64,000 nt of DNA. Origin: Polaribacter sp. Hel1_33_78. GTDB taxonomy: Bacteria; Bacteroidota; Bacteroidia; Flavobacteriales; Flavobacteriaceae. How positions within the stretch are numbered: position 1 is the first letter of the stretch; each line of letters opens with the position of its first letter. Below, piece after piece: positions 17,101-25,287 of the stretch. Under the pieces are notes generated by a model. That model did no database searches. It saw nothing but the letters and a program-made list of their open reading frames with translations, and was not told the origin of the DNA. The translations under genes and the position numbers were made by a program. The stretch is from assembly GCF_900106075.1 (NCBI RefSeq), contig NZ_LT629794.1:1468001-1532000 (forward strand), read 5' to 3'.

Positions 17101-18800
17101 AAAGCATTATCTCCAGAATTTGCATCATCACTGTCTGAAAAATATAAAACATCAAATTTAGAGCTCTCTAATCCTGTTAAGATTTTATCTTTTAATTCAC
17201 CGGCACTATCATCTTGTAAATCAAAAGAATTAAACCCATCTCTATCTGTGTCACAAAAAATAATATCATTTGGTTTTGTTGCAGTTGCTGCTTCAAAAAC
17301 ATCTACGGTAAAAGTCCCATTATATTCAGTATTGTTTCCACAATCGTCTTCTAAAGTTATTTTTAAGGCATAAACTCCTTTATCATTTTCAGTAATATTA
17401 GACAGTATTAATTTGTAATCTGGTCCAGAAGAAGGGATTTCTATAGTACTAGTTCCATTATCAAAAGTCCAAGTATATTTTATATTTTGTCCTGTAACAT
17501 CAGCTGGAACTATGGTTTTATTCTGCCCTTCACAAAATTGTAAATCTTGATTATTTATGACATTATTTGTATCCTCATCTTTTATTTCAATGGGTAATAA
17601 TAAAGAAGATATAAATGGAGGTAGACCTTGGGTAGAAAATTTACCTTTTAGGTCTATTGCATTTTTTTTAAATATAATATCAGCAGCATTGGCTGTAGGG
17701 TTTTCTATGACATCGAGAAAAGGAGCAAAACCATTGAAGTAAGCTTCAGGGATGGTGGCATAAATTTTTCCATCAGGGCCGAGTTGTAATGCCCCTCTAA
17801 AGCCACCCTCTGGATATTCAGCACTACCGCCAATTTGTTGATGAATTATTGCTTTAGAATTAGGAATGTTTGTTTCAGTTAAATCAAATTGAAAAAGTTT
17901 GTATGTTACAGCTGGTCTAAATAAAGTTCCTCTAAAACTAGATACTGTAGAAATATATAGTTTTTTAGAATCTATAGAAAATTCTATGCCATAGGCTTCA
18001 CCATCATTGATTCCATTAATGACAAAAGTTTCATTATTAGTTACTTCTCCGGTTTGGTTATTGAAATCATATAAAATAGCAGAGTTTTGCCCATCGTCAG
18101 ATTGATTGGCGATGGCTAATTTAGTGCCATCTGGTGATAACTTTAAATAACCCCTTCTTTGGGATGAGGTAGTAACGGAAGATATTACTGGGGTTGTTTG
18201 TAATCCACTTGCATCAATGAAGTAAGAATAAAATTGATTATTAACAACGGATACTACCCAATAAGTGCTGCAATCCTGTCCTTTTACGGCAGCAACTTTT
18301 TCTTCCCAATCATTAAATTTTCCGTCAGATAAATCTGTAGGTCCTTCTGTTATTTCTCCTATACCATTAGATAGATCTATGGTATAGACATTTAAACCTT
18401 TTCCATCTTCGGTAATATTTCCTACATTACTTGGACCGTCGTCTACTGTAAATAAATAATAAATTGATGTTGATTCTGGTTTTGGGATGATCATACCAGA
18501 CTGTGTACTAGAAGGGTCTCCCTTTAAATCATTGGCTAAAGAACCGTCGGTATATTTCATTACCTCGTGGTTTTTATCGTAGACTGTTATTCCATCAGAA
18601 TAAAATAATAAATTACCTTCTTTATCAGAAAATGTAGAGCAGCCTTCAAGCGTATTAATTTTCCCATCAGTAAGGGCTGTTGGAGGATTTGTACTAAAAT
18701 CTAGACCTGCATTTTCTCCAAAATACCAAAAGTTAGCTTCTTTTTGAGAAAATGTATTTAATGTAAAAAAAATTAGGAATAGCGGTAAAAAATTCTTCAT
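14199..18800 (-). CDS. Giant T9SS type-B surface protein with internal repeats
   Basis: About 1533 residues from ATG 18800 (an upstream ATG at 18815 adds five). A signal peptide is followed by a propeller-like N-terminal region (NFWYFGENAGLDF, repeated YSDG, SPDG and LGPDGKIYATI segments, to about residue 410), an Ig-like domain, and about seven copies of a roughly 110-residue module. Each module has a cysteine- and Asp-rich CDxxxDG start, an ILGT segment, and ends with a VNPLP-like linker (residues about 510-1310). The C-terminal about 90 residues (FFTPNSDGENDYW, INIFNRYGKLV, DDYWFSVTL) match the gliding motility-associated C-terminal / T9SS type-B sorting domain. It should be exported and surface-attached. 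Adhesion is inference. Confidence 0.9.
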   Translation of the reverse strand: MKNFLPLFLIFFTLNTFSQKEANFWYFGENAGLDFSTNPPTALTDGKINTLEGCSTFSDKEGNLLFYSDGITVYDKNHEVMKYTDGSLANDLKGDPSSTQSGMIIPKPESTSIYYLFTVDDGPSNVGNITEDGKGLNVYTIDLSNGIGEITEGPTDLSDGKFNDWEEKVAAVKGQDCSTYWVVSVVNNQFYSYFIDASGLQTTPVISSVTTSSQRRGYLKLSPDGTKLAIANQSDDGQNSAILYDFNNQTGEVTNNETFVINGINDGEAYGIEFSIDSKKLYISTVSSFRGTLFRPAVTYKLFQFDLTETNIPNSKAIIHQQIGGSAEYPEGGFRGALQLGPDGKIYATIPEAYFNGFAPFLDVIENPTANAADIIFKKNAIDLKGKFSTQGLPPFISSLLLPIEIKDEDTNNVINNQDLQFCEGQNKTIVPADVTGQNIKYTWTFDNGTSTIEIPSSGPDYKLILSNITENDKGVYALKITLEDDCGNNTEYNGTFTVDVFEAATATKPNDIIFCDTDRDGFNSFDLQDDSAGELKDKILTGLESSKFDVLYFSDSDDANSGDNALPNPYTNTTAFSSQIIYARVQNKNAPKACFAITEFTLAITDLPVAIQPEPYRICDNLESGLDTDGIINTFILNTKDSEILGTLDGIQYPVSYHSTQNGAETNDIATIIDKNNFYSVTDSQQIFIRVENKDNTACYDANKTLDLIVDPLPVLKNNPELEQCISANDNNPTVNLTNAEINISETTNATFEYFEDATATSQITNTTSYPVQVNTLQSVFVRVTSQFGCPRNLVELKINVGKTPDNPYNEIQPSVCDDFLDADGNDSAANSDTDKITNFYLDRNAIITGIDPPINTEVFFYENADDRNNTLNEIDITNYRNDITKIDITTIASGIQFPIYYKILSTINNNCEGLGEFYLQINTTPIASNSTLSPILECDTGEIDGNYTNGSNRNIDLNQKIDELFLGTGQNKNDFEVTFYKTALAAFSGDTNSTDYIDTPTQFTNDVPTGFSESDIVTQTIFINMQNIVSGCANPHTSFDIIINPLPIITNPIPVLAVCDLGIKDGDVRNGLAQNINISIRDVDILGTKNPNDFTITYHKNQTDLEDLSSTGIDKNSYDSDPTRVTINATSKISEESLLIRIVNNNTGCVFDQSTLTVVVNPEPISEIISNLSECDNNEDGDDANGIIQTIDLDGKITEILGTSQDPDDFIVTFHANPADASTGNSAIDSPYTNLNATETIFVRIQNKATLCINDDASFDVIINPLPDFTATTPQILCLNNLPLNIAVENAMNVYSYVWKNIDGDTISTADNVNVTVGGTYTVAATSTNGTLCTREETITISESSIATLEMNFVTIVDESNNIGSQNNLSISIDTINNNLGPGDYQFAILNTDDNMRTPFAGYQEEPIFQNLEGGIYEIIVNDKNGCSPDTKLLVSVIQFPKFFTPNSDGENDYWLVKGANKTFYPNSSINIFNRYGKLVAQLQIDEQGWDGTYNGKTLSSDDYWFSVTLIPADKTKPTINKKGNFSLIRK

Positions 18801-18825
18801 TTGACGTTGTTTCATTACTTAGAGT

Positions 18826-18833
18826 CAAATATA
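18826..18833 (-). promoter_or_regulatory. Predicted -7 box of the giant surface protein gene
   Basis: The minus strand reads TATATTTG, a perfect TAnnTTTG. No TTG is found at the usual -33 distance. The expected transcription start (near 18819) favours the ATG at 18800 over that at 18815. Confidence 0.45.
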
Positions 18834-18844
18834 TTTAAAAAGTA

Positions 18845-19690
18845 TTATAAATCCCTCTTTTTTAACAATGCATAAGACAAGTAAATAAATATAAAAGTCC
18901 AAACAGCAACTATTGCTATGTTAGAAAACTCTACAGCATAACTTTTTGTAAAAGTTTCACCCATTGTATTTGCTGCAGATCTAACAGCATTTAAGTTAGA
19001 AAAAGGTTCTTTTATTAAATTAGACATTGCTTCAAGAGGTAGAAATTGCATAATAGAATCAACCTTATCTCCAGTTTGTTCAGTTCCTTTAAATTGCCAG
19101 TATAAATATCCTTTTAGCATATTTTCTCCAATTAACCAAACTAACATTGCACCAACAGCAAAAGCAGATCTCTTTACAAGTATTCCTAGAAATAATCCAA
19201 AAGAGAAAAAACCAACAAGTTTAATAAAAAAGGCCAATAGATATTCTAAACCTGATGTAATAATTGATAGTTCATTATAATCAGAATAAGATAATCCTAA
19301 GATTAGTGAAACTACAAATACAAAAATAGTGGATATTAAAGCAAAAGCAATTACAGCATAGAATTTGGATAAAATAAATTCTTTTTTACTTAAACCATCT
19401 ATTAAATTCTGTTTTAATGTTTTAAAACTATACTCATTTGCCATCATAGAAACAATGACTAGTAATAAAAAGAATTTTAAAATAGCAGCTACATAGGTGT
19501 TAAAGTGCCAGATATATGGAAAATTAAAAATACCCATTTCTGCTAAATGAAACTTTATTGGGCCAATATCAAACTTTATTGCCGCAATTAATGCAATAGA
19601 GGTTAGTAATGTAAAATAGATAATGGATAATACTTTACTGGCAGTATTGTGTTTTAATTTATAAAATTCTATCGTAAGTAGTCTAAACAT
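18845..19690 (-). CDS. ABC-2 type transporter permease
   Basis: A 281-residue integral membrane protein with six hydrophobic segments: one near residues 19-38, one near 65-83, four more to the C-terminus, the last reading VWTFIFIYLSYALL. The order fits ABC-2 permeases of the bacitracin/antibiotic-type exporters. It begins 19 bp after the ATPase gene and ends with KKRDL, typical of such permeases. It forms the membrane half of an exporter with the upstream ATPase. The substrate is unknown. Confidence 0.87.
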   Translation of the reverse strand: MFRLLTIEFYKLKHNTASKVLSIIYFTLLTSIALIAAIKFDIGPIKFHLAEMGIFNFPYIWHFNTYVAAILKFFLLLVIVSMMANEYSFKTLKQNLIDGLSKKEFILSKFYAVIAFALISTIFVFVVSLILGLSYSDYNELSIITSGLEYLLAFFIKLVGFFSFGLFLGILVKRSAFAVGAMLVWLIGENMLKGYLYWQFKGTEQTGDKVDSIMQFLPLEAMSNLIKEPFSNLNAVRSAANTMGETFTKSYAVEFSNIAIVAVWTFIFIYLSYALLKKRDL

Positions 19691-19709
19691 GACTTTATCT
19701 TTTAGTTGA

Positions 19710-20609
19710 TTAGTTGTTGTTGGTTAAATCTAAAAATTGTTGCTCTAAACTTGGTTTACGTTTTACCAAATGAGACAGCACAAATCCTTTATCAAACAAG
19801 TATTTATTAATTTCTGTAGATGAAATGTCACTTTTTAAAGTGGCAATTAAGGTTTCAAGCTCTTTAGTAACTTTCCCAATAGCATTATGATTTTCTAATA
19901 ATTTTATGAGCTCATATTCATTTTCATCAACCTTTAGCTCAAATAAACCATTAGAAGCAGTCATTTCATCAACGCTGCCACTATAAAGTTTTATACCATT
20001 TCTAATCACAACAACATGAGAACACACTTTTTCAACTTCATCTAAAAGGTGCGATGCTAATAAAATAGTTGTTCCGCTACTTGCAATTTCTGTTATAATT
20101 TGACGAATTTCATGAATCCCTTGCGGATCCAAACCATTTGTAGGCTCATCTAAAATTAAAATTTCTGGGTCATTTAACAATGCAGAAGCAATTGCCAAAC
20201 GTTGTTTCATTCCTAAAGAGAATGTTCTAAACTTACTATCTCTTCTCTCAAAAAGGTTTACAACTTTTAATTTTTCATCAATTTTATCTGCTGATATTCC
20301 TTTAATTTTACAAATTAATCTCAGATTTTGAGCAGCTGTCATGTAAGGATAAAAGTTTGGGCGCTCAATAATGGCTCCAACTTTTTTTAATGCTTCATGG
20401 GTAGATAATTTTCCGTCAAACCAAGAAAATTCGCCAGAAGTTTTGTTTACAACATTTAAAATAATACCTAAGGTGGTAGATTTTCCACTTCCATTTGGAC
20501 CTAGAATTCCATAAACATTTCCTTTTTGTATATCAAAAGAAAGATTGTTTACAGCATGAACTTGTCCAAATTTTTTATCGAGGTTTTTAAGTGATAATAT
20601 AGTTTCCAA
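19710..20609 (-). CDS. ABC-2 exporter ATP-binding protein
   Basis: A 299-residue ATPase with Walker A GPNGSGKSTT near residue 38, a signature FSLGMKQRLAIASALL, Walker B ILILDEPTNGLDP and the switch His in LLASHLL. A C-terminal extension of about 75 residues is typical of the drug/antibiotic exporter class. The start is TTG at 20609: the N-terminus METILSLKNLDKKFG matches the family and no in-frame ATG precedes it. It is co-directional with the permease 19 bp downstream. Confidence 0.9.
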   Translation of the reverse strand: METILSLKNLDKKFGQVHAVNNLSFDIQKGNVYGILGPNGSGKSTTLGIILNVVNKTSGEFSWFDGKLSTHEALKKVGAIIERPNFYPYMTAAQNLRLICKIKGISADKIDEKLKVVNLFERRDSKFRTFSLGMKQRLAIASALLNDPEILILDEPTNGLDPQGIHEIRQIITEIASSGTTILLASHLLDEVEKVCSHVVVIRNGIKLYSGSVDEMTASNGLFELKVDENEYELIKLLENHNAIGKVTKELETLIATLKSDISSTEINKYLFDKGFVLSHLVKRKPSLEQQFLDLTNNN

Positions 20610-20770
20610 TGAAATTGTTTTAGTCAGTTATAAGAAGTAAGACGACTAAGCTACAATTTTGTTACATAAGAAAGTTGAATTGTGCTCAGCTTTAATTGTT
20701 AAATTGAAAGAAAAAAAAGTTGAGTAAAAGAGCGTTAAACAATTAAGTAATTTCTGTTTCAACAATTTTA

Positions 20771-21271
20771 TTAATATTCATTATAATCGAAATCATCGAA
20801 ATGACCAAATTCATCATCAATATCTTCTTCATCACCAAATTCATTATTTAATTTTTCTGCAACAAATTCTTTTTCTGGTGCATCTTCAGGGATTTCGCCT
20901 ATGGATAAAATGGTTTGGGGCAAATCTTCTCTTTCGTCTAATGAAATCTCTATAATATCTACATAAAAAGTCCACATATTTAAAAAATCATAAACATAAA
21001 TTAGTTTACTATTTACTTCAGGTAAAGTTTCCTCTAAAATGCAGGTTTGCATTGAAATTTCTTCACCTGCTTCTGCCATGTTAAATAAAGGAATTTCTTC
21101 TCCTTGACTCCATTCATTATCGGTTTTGTAAAAAGAAGCCATTTCTTGACCTTTAAAACCAAAAGCTTTTGTGATGATGGTATGTAAATCTTTTAGATTA
21201 ATACCGTCATCAACTAAAAGAGTTCTAATTACATCTTCTTTGGTATCTAATATAACACGAATTTTATACAT
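20771..21271 (-). CDS. IS1096 passenger TnpR-like / pRiA4b ORF-3-like protein
   Basis: A 166-residue protein matching the family annotated as IS1096 element passenger TnpR or pRiA4b ORF-3-like: an IRVILDTKEDVIRTLLVDD start, a LHTIITKAFGF segment near residue 30, and a YVYDFLNMWTFYVDI block near 92. Despite the name it is a chromosomal protein in many Bacteroidota and shows no sign of a mobile element here. The last 35 residues are very acidic (EDIDDEFGHFDDFDYNEY). Function unknown. It is divergent from the thioesterase gene, with 66-72 bp between them. Confidence 0.75.
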   Translation of the reverse strand: MYKIRVILDTKEDVIRTLLVDDGINLKDLHTIITKAFGFKGQEMASFYKTDNEWSQGEEIPLFNMAEAGEEISMQTCILEETLPEVNSKLIYVYDFLNMWTFYVDIIEISLDEREDLPQTILSIGEIPEDAPEKEFVAEKLNNEFGDEEDIDDEFGHFDDFDYNEY

Positions 21272-21343
21272 AAAAATTGATCAAAATATTGGCGTAAAAG
21301 TACAATAAATTATATGTATTTTTACTATTTAAATTTCATGTTG

Positions 21344-21760
21344 ATGGATAAAATAAAAACTTTAGAAACTTTAAACAATCTCAACAAAAATACGTTGATG
21401 CAAACTTTAGAAATTGAGTTTGTAGATGTTGGTAATGATTATGTTACAGCAAAAATGCCTGTAAATTTTAGGGTTCATCAACCTTATGGAATTTTGCATG
21501 GAGGTGCAACGGCTGCTTTAGCCGAAACAGTAGGTAGTTGTGCTTCTGCTCTTTTTATTGACACAAAAACAAAAATTGTTAAAGGAATTGAGCTAAGTAT
21601 TAATCACTTAAAAAGTAAAAAGGAGGGAGTTGTTTTTGGTGTTGCAAGACCAATACATAAAGGGAGAACTACACATTTATGGGAAATTAAAATTGTTGAT
21701 GAGGATGACAATCTAATTTCTATTTGTAAATTAACTAACATTGTTTTAGATAAAAAGTAG
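21344..21760 (+). CDS. menI: Hotdog-fold thioesterase, probably DHNA-CoA hydrolase
   Basis: About 138 residues. PaaI/YbgC-type hotdog thioesterase with the catalytic block GILHGGATAALAETVGS near residues 48-64 (the active Glu/Asp lies in ALAET) and a VGVARPIHKGRT segment. It is two bases upstream of isochorismate synthase, which points to the menaquinone step that releases 1,4-dihydroxy-2-naphthoate from its CoA ester. Three ATG codons (21314, 21338, 21344) are possible; 21344 gives the N-terminus most like relatives. The gene name rests mainly on the neighbour and is moderately certain. Confidence 0.75.
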   Translation: MDKIKTLETLNNLNKNTLMQTLEIEFVDVGNDYVTAKMPVNFRVHQPYGILHGGATAALAETVGSCASALFIDTKTKIVKGIELSINHLKSKKEGVVFGVARPIHKGRTTHLWEIKIVDEDDNLISICKLTNIVLDKK

Positions 21761-21761
21761 C

Positions 21762-22820
21762 TTGAATATTTTTGAAAAAATAACGAATTCCTATCATAAG
21801 AAAACCCCTTTTGTAGCTTATAGAAAACCTAATGAAGCGGTTATCTCTGGTTTTTTTATGGATAATGACTCCTTGTTTTTTGTAGATGATTTTTCTGAAA
21901 AAGGATTTGTATTTGCGCCTTTTGATAATCAACAAAAAGCAATTTTATTTCCAATAAATAACTCCGAATTTATTTCGGAAGATCTCTCTTTTGATGCAAT
22001 TAAATTTAAAGAGAAGGATTTTTGTAATAATGATAGCTCTCAAGAACAACATATAAAATTAGTTGATAAAACGATTGAAGTAATCAGTAATAATGATTTA
22101 AAAAAAGTAGTTATTTCTAGAAAAGAAGACTTAGAAATAAGTGATTTCAATCTTATTAAAACCTATCAAAAATTACTGCAAACGTATCAGAATGCATTTG
22201 TATACGTTTGGTTTCATCCTAAAATAGGTTTGTGGCTTGGTGCAACTCCAGAAACGCTATTAAATATTGAGAATAACACTTTTAAAACCATGTCTTTGGC
22301 AGGGACTCAAGTTTATGAAAATACTAAAAATATCGTTTGGAAAAGTAAAGAATTAGAAGAGCAACAATTGGTTACCGATTTTATTGAAAGTCAATTAACA
22401 GGAATTTCATCAAACTTAAAAATTGATAAAAAAGAAACGATAAAAGCCGGTAGCCTATTACATTTAAGAACTAAAGTTACAGGAGAACTAAATGAGAACT
22501 CAACATTGAAAACGTTGATTAGAGCTTTGCATCCAACGCCTGCAGTTTGCGGTTTACCAAGGGGAAATGCTAAAAAGTTCATTTTAGCAAATGAGTTTTA
22601 CAGTAGAAGTTTTTATACTGGTTTTTTGGGTGAATTAAATTTACAAAAGAATAAAATTGAAACTGAAAATTCTTCTTTGTTTGTGAATTTAAGATGTATG
22701 AATATTCTTGATGATAATGTTTCACTTTTTGTTGGTGGAGGCATTACAAAAGATAGTAATCCAAAAAATGAATGGGAAGAAACTGTGTCAAAGAGTAAAG
22801 TAATGAAACGTGTTTTATAG
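21762..22820 (+). CDS. menF: Isochorismate synthase / chorismate-binding enzyme
   Basis: A 352-residue member of the chorismate-utilising family (isochorismate synthase, menaquinone pathway). Conserved segments are KVVISRKEDL (an active-site lysine region) near residue 107, WLGATPETLL near 158, the catalytic LHPTPAVCGLPRGNA near 255 and FYTGFLGEL near 285. It starts with TTG at 21762, one base after the stop of the thioesterase gene; the N-terminus reads NIFEKITNSYHKK, and the next ATG (MDNDSLFF, near residue 33) would cut a conserved region. Translational coupling to the thioesterase gene is likely. Confidence 0.9.
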   Translation: MNIFEKITNSYHKKTPFVAYRKPNEAVISGFFMDNDSLFFVDDFSEKGFVFAPFDNQQKAILFPINNSEFISEDLSFDAIKFKEKDFCNNDSSQEQHIKLVDKTIEVISNNDLKKVVISRKEDLEISDFNLIKTYQKLLQTYQNAFVYVWFHPKIGLWLGATPETLLNIENNTFKTMSLAGTQVYENTKNIVWKSKELEEQQLVTDFIESQLTGISSNLKIDKKETIKAGSLLHLRTKVTGELNENSTLKTLIRALHPTPAVCGLPRGNAKKFILANEFYSRSFYTGFLGELNLQKNKIETENSSLFVNLRCMNILDDNVSLFVGGGITKDSNPKNEWEETVSKSKVMKRVL

Positions 22821-22855
22821 AAAAAATCGTAAACACCTTAGCTCACGATTTTTTC
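22820..22855. terminator. Bidirectional terminator between menF and the DUF3276 gene
   Basis: AAAAAATCGT (22821-22830) pairs with ACGATTTTTT (22845-22854), plus a closing G-C pair, around a 14-nt loop. A and T runs on each side suit both converging genes. Confidence 0.75.
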
Positions 22856-22938
22856 AATGTAAATTGAATTTGAATTGAAATAGTTTATTTGAATGAAGAT
22901 ATTTTTACTAATAATTCAAATATAATGTTCTAAGATCT

Positions 22939-23301
22939 TTAGATATCATCAAAAGAAACATCCGTAAAACTGTCTGTTGAAGTTGTTTCTTCTGTAGAGG
23001 TTTCTTCTTTCTTATAATCTTTTTGATGACGCTCGCTAATTACTTCGTTTCCTTTTTCGTTAATAATGTAATTGGTAGCTTTACTTAACATTTCATGAAA
23101 ATCTGTAAAATCTTCTTTGTATAAATAAATTTTATGTTTTTGATAATGGAAAGTACCATCATCATGTGTAAATTTTTTGCTTTCCGTTACTGTCAAGTAA
23201 TAATCATCTGCTTTTGTTGCTCTAACGTCAAAAAAATAGGTTCTTCTTCCAGCTCTTAATACTTGTGAAAAAATTTCTTCTTGTTCAACTCTCTCTGCCA
23301 T
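22939..23301 (-). CDS. PUR-like DUF3276 protein
   Basis: A 120-residue protein of family DUF3276, a Bacteroidota PUR-alpha-type nucleic-acid-binding fold. Visible pattern: IFSQVLRAGRRTYFFDVRATK near residues 10-30, DDYYLTVTESKK, and YLYKEDFTDF near 78. The last 30 residues are low-complexity and rich in Ser, Thr, Glu and Asp. Cytoplasmic, probably RNA/DNA binding. A perfect -7 box (TAGATTTG, 23351-23344) lies upstream, suggesting its own promoter, though no TTG lies at the usual -33 distance. Confidence 0.88.
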   Translation of the reverse strand: MAERVEQEEIFSQVLRAGRRTYFFDVRATKADDYYLTVTESKKFTHDDGTFHYQKHKIYLYKEDFTDFHEMLSKATNYIINEKGNEVISERHQKDYKKEETSTEETTSTDSFTDVSFDDI

Positions 23302-23381
23302 AATTCTTTTTAATAGTAGTTATAAATTAGTTGTAATACTTAACAAATCTAACAAAATATTTTACGTAGCCATGTTAAAGA

Positions 23382-25136
23382 TTAAAATTCTTTTTCTAAA
23401 AGTTGCTGTTCATACAACTCTTTGTAATATCCTTCCTGTGTTATTAATTGATTGTGAGTTCCTTGTTGTGTAATTTCTCCGGCATCTAAAATAATAATTT
23501 TATCCGCATTTTTTGCAGATGAAACTCTGTGGCTGATTATAAACGTAGTTTTATTTTTAGAAATATTTTCTAAGTTTGATAGTATTTTTTCTTCAGTTTC
23601 TGTGTCTACTGCTGATAAACAATCATCAAAAATTAAAATTTTAGGATTTTTAATAATAGCTCGAGCAATAGAAACTCGTTGTTTTTGACCTCCAGATAAT
23701 GTTACTCCACGTTCACCAAGAATGGTGTTATAACCATTCGTAAATTCAATAATATTATTATGAACAACAGCATTTTTTGCAGCTGCAATAATTTCTGCAT
23801 CAGTGGCATCTTCCTTTCCAAATTTAATATTATTACCAATTGTATCAGAAAATAAAAAGGGGTCTTGAGGCACAAAGCCAATCTGGCTTCTAACATCATT
23901 TAAGTTAGCCTCTTTAATAGGTTTGTTATCCAATAAAATAAGTCCTTCGGTGGTATCATACAGTCTAGAAATTAGCTCAATAATAGTTGATTTTCCCGAA
24001 CCTGTTTTTCCTAAAATAGCTAAAGTGTCACCCGAATTTACAGTAAAATTAATGTTTTTTAAAGCCGTAATATTTGTATCATCATACTTAAAAGTAACAT
24101 TTTTAAAAGTTACTTTACCCTTAATTTCTGTAGATGCAGAGTTGTTATTTTGAATTTCAGGAACTTGTTTTAAAAATTCATTTATTCTTGCTTGTGATGC
24201 TTCTGCTTGTTGAACCATAGACGTTACCCAACCAACTACTGCAACTGGCCACGTTAAAATGTTTACATACAGCATAAATTCAACCACTACACCTATCTGG
24301 ATTTCACCATTGATATATTGATTTCCTCCAATGTAAATAACCAACAAATTACTAATTCCGATTAATAAAAGCATTAAAGGGAAAAAGAGTGCATTAGCCT
24401 TGTGTAAATGAATGTTTTTGTCTTTGCTAGCGTCAGAAATTACATCAAAATCTTTAATAATAGAAGCTTCAATTCCGTATGATTTTACAACATTTATTCC
24501 AGAGAAAAACTCTTGATTAAAAGTGGTTAATTTTGATAAATACTCTTGAACCACAGTACTTCTTTTATGAATAATTTTACTTAAAATAAAAATGGATATT
24601 GATAAAACAGGAAAAGGAATTAGCGTATACAAGGTTAGTTTCAAATCAACCTGAACCATTTGTGAAAAACCAACAGCAAAGAGTACAATCATATTCATGC
24701 TATACATCACTGCAGGACCTACATACATTCTAACTTTAGAAACATCTTCACTAATTCTGTTCATTAAATCACCAGTTCTATTTTTTTTATAAAAGTTCAG
24801 TGATAATTTTTGATATTGTTGATAGATTTCGTTCTTTAAATCGAACTCAATCAATCTAGAAGTAACAATGATGGTTTGCCTCATTATAAAAGTTAAAACT
24901 CCACCCAATAAAGCAATTCCAATAATAATGAGCACATTTATTAGTAGTTGATCTTTAACAACAGCAATATCGGTAACAACATTATTATGATAATCTTCTA
25001 CTACATTTAAAGAGTCTCTAATTATTTGCGGTATTTTTAAAGACAAAAGTTTAGATAAGATTGTAATTAGCAATCCTATTAAAATGCGCCATTTGTATTT
25101 AGAAAAATATTTGTTTAAATATTGTAGTGCTCTCAA
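23382..25136 (-). CDS. ABC transporter, fused permease and ATPase (MsbA/MDR type)
   Basis: A 584-residue half-transporter. The first about 320 residues form a six-helix ABC exporter permease. The C-terminal ATPase has Walker A LGKTGSGKSTIIEL near 377, signature LSGGQKQRVSIARAI near 487, Walker B ILIFDDCLSAVDT (the catalytic acidic residue is Asp rather than the usual Glu), and His in ISHRVSSA. A homodimer is likely. The start is TTG at 25136 (MRALQYLNKYF); there is no in-frame ATG upstream. Substrate unknown; multidrug or lipid export is typical of the class. Confidence 0.9.
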   Translation of the reverse strand: MRALQYLNKYFSKYKWRILIGLLITILSKLLSLKIPQIIRDSLNVVEDYHNNVVTDIAVVKDQLLINVLIIIGIALLGGVLTFIMRQTIIVTSRLIEFDLKNEIYQQYQKLSLNFYKKNRTGDLMNRISEDVSKVRMYVGPAVMYSMNMIVLFAVGFSQMVQVDLKLTLYTLIPFPVLSISIFILSKIIHKRSTVVQEYLSKLTTFNQEFFSGINVVKSYGIEASIIKDFDVISDASKDKNIHLHKANALFFPLMLLLIGISNLLVIYIGGNQYINGEIQIGVVVEFMLYVNILTWPVAVVGWVTSMVQQAEASQARINEFLKQVPEIQNNNSASTEIKGKVTFKNVTFKYDDTNITALKNINFTVNSGDTLAILGKTGSGKSTIIELISRLYDTTEGLILLDNKPIKEANLNDVRSQIGFVPQDPFLFSDTIGNNIKFGKEDATDAEIIAAAKNAVVHNNIIEFTNGYNTILGERGVTLSGGQKQRVSIARAIIKNPKILIFDDCLSAVDTETEEKILSNLENISKNKTTFIISHRVSSAKNADKIIILDAGEITQQGTHNQLITQEGYYKELYEQQLLEKEF

Positions 25137-25241
25137 AGAAAATTTGAATTAAGAAATAAAGCACGAATATACGAGTTTCATAAAGATAAATTTTCTAAAA
25201 AAAAGAATTAAAAAATGCGTGATGAAAAACTAAATTAAGAC

Positions 25242-25249
25242 TACTTTTG
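25242..25249 (+). promoter_or_regulatory. Predicted -7 box of the nusB operon
   Basis: TACTTTTG matches TAnnTTTG. No TTG is seen at the usual -33 distance. The transcription start would be near 25255, and translation would begin at ATG 25288 rather than the GTG at 25252. Confidence 0.55.
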
Positions 25250-25287
25250 CAGTGGAAAAAAAACCCAATTTATCTAAGTTCTTTACC

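Noticed and set aside
20771-21271. Mobile element suggested by the TnpR-like name
   Set aside because: No terminal repeats, target duplications or transposase are nearby; the family is chromosomal in this phylum.
25252-25287. Longer nusB start at GTG 25252
   Set aside because: It lies just after the -7 box; the conserved NusB N-terminus begins at ATG 25288.
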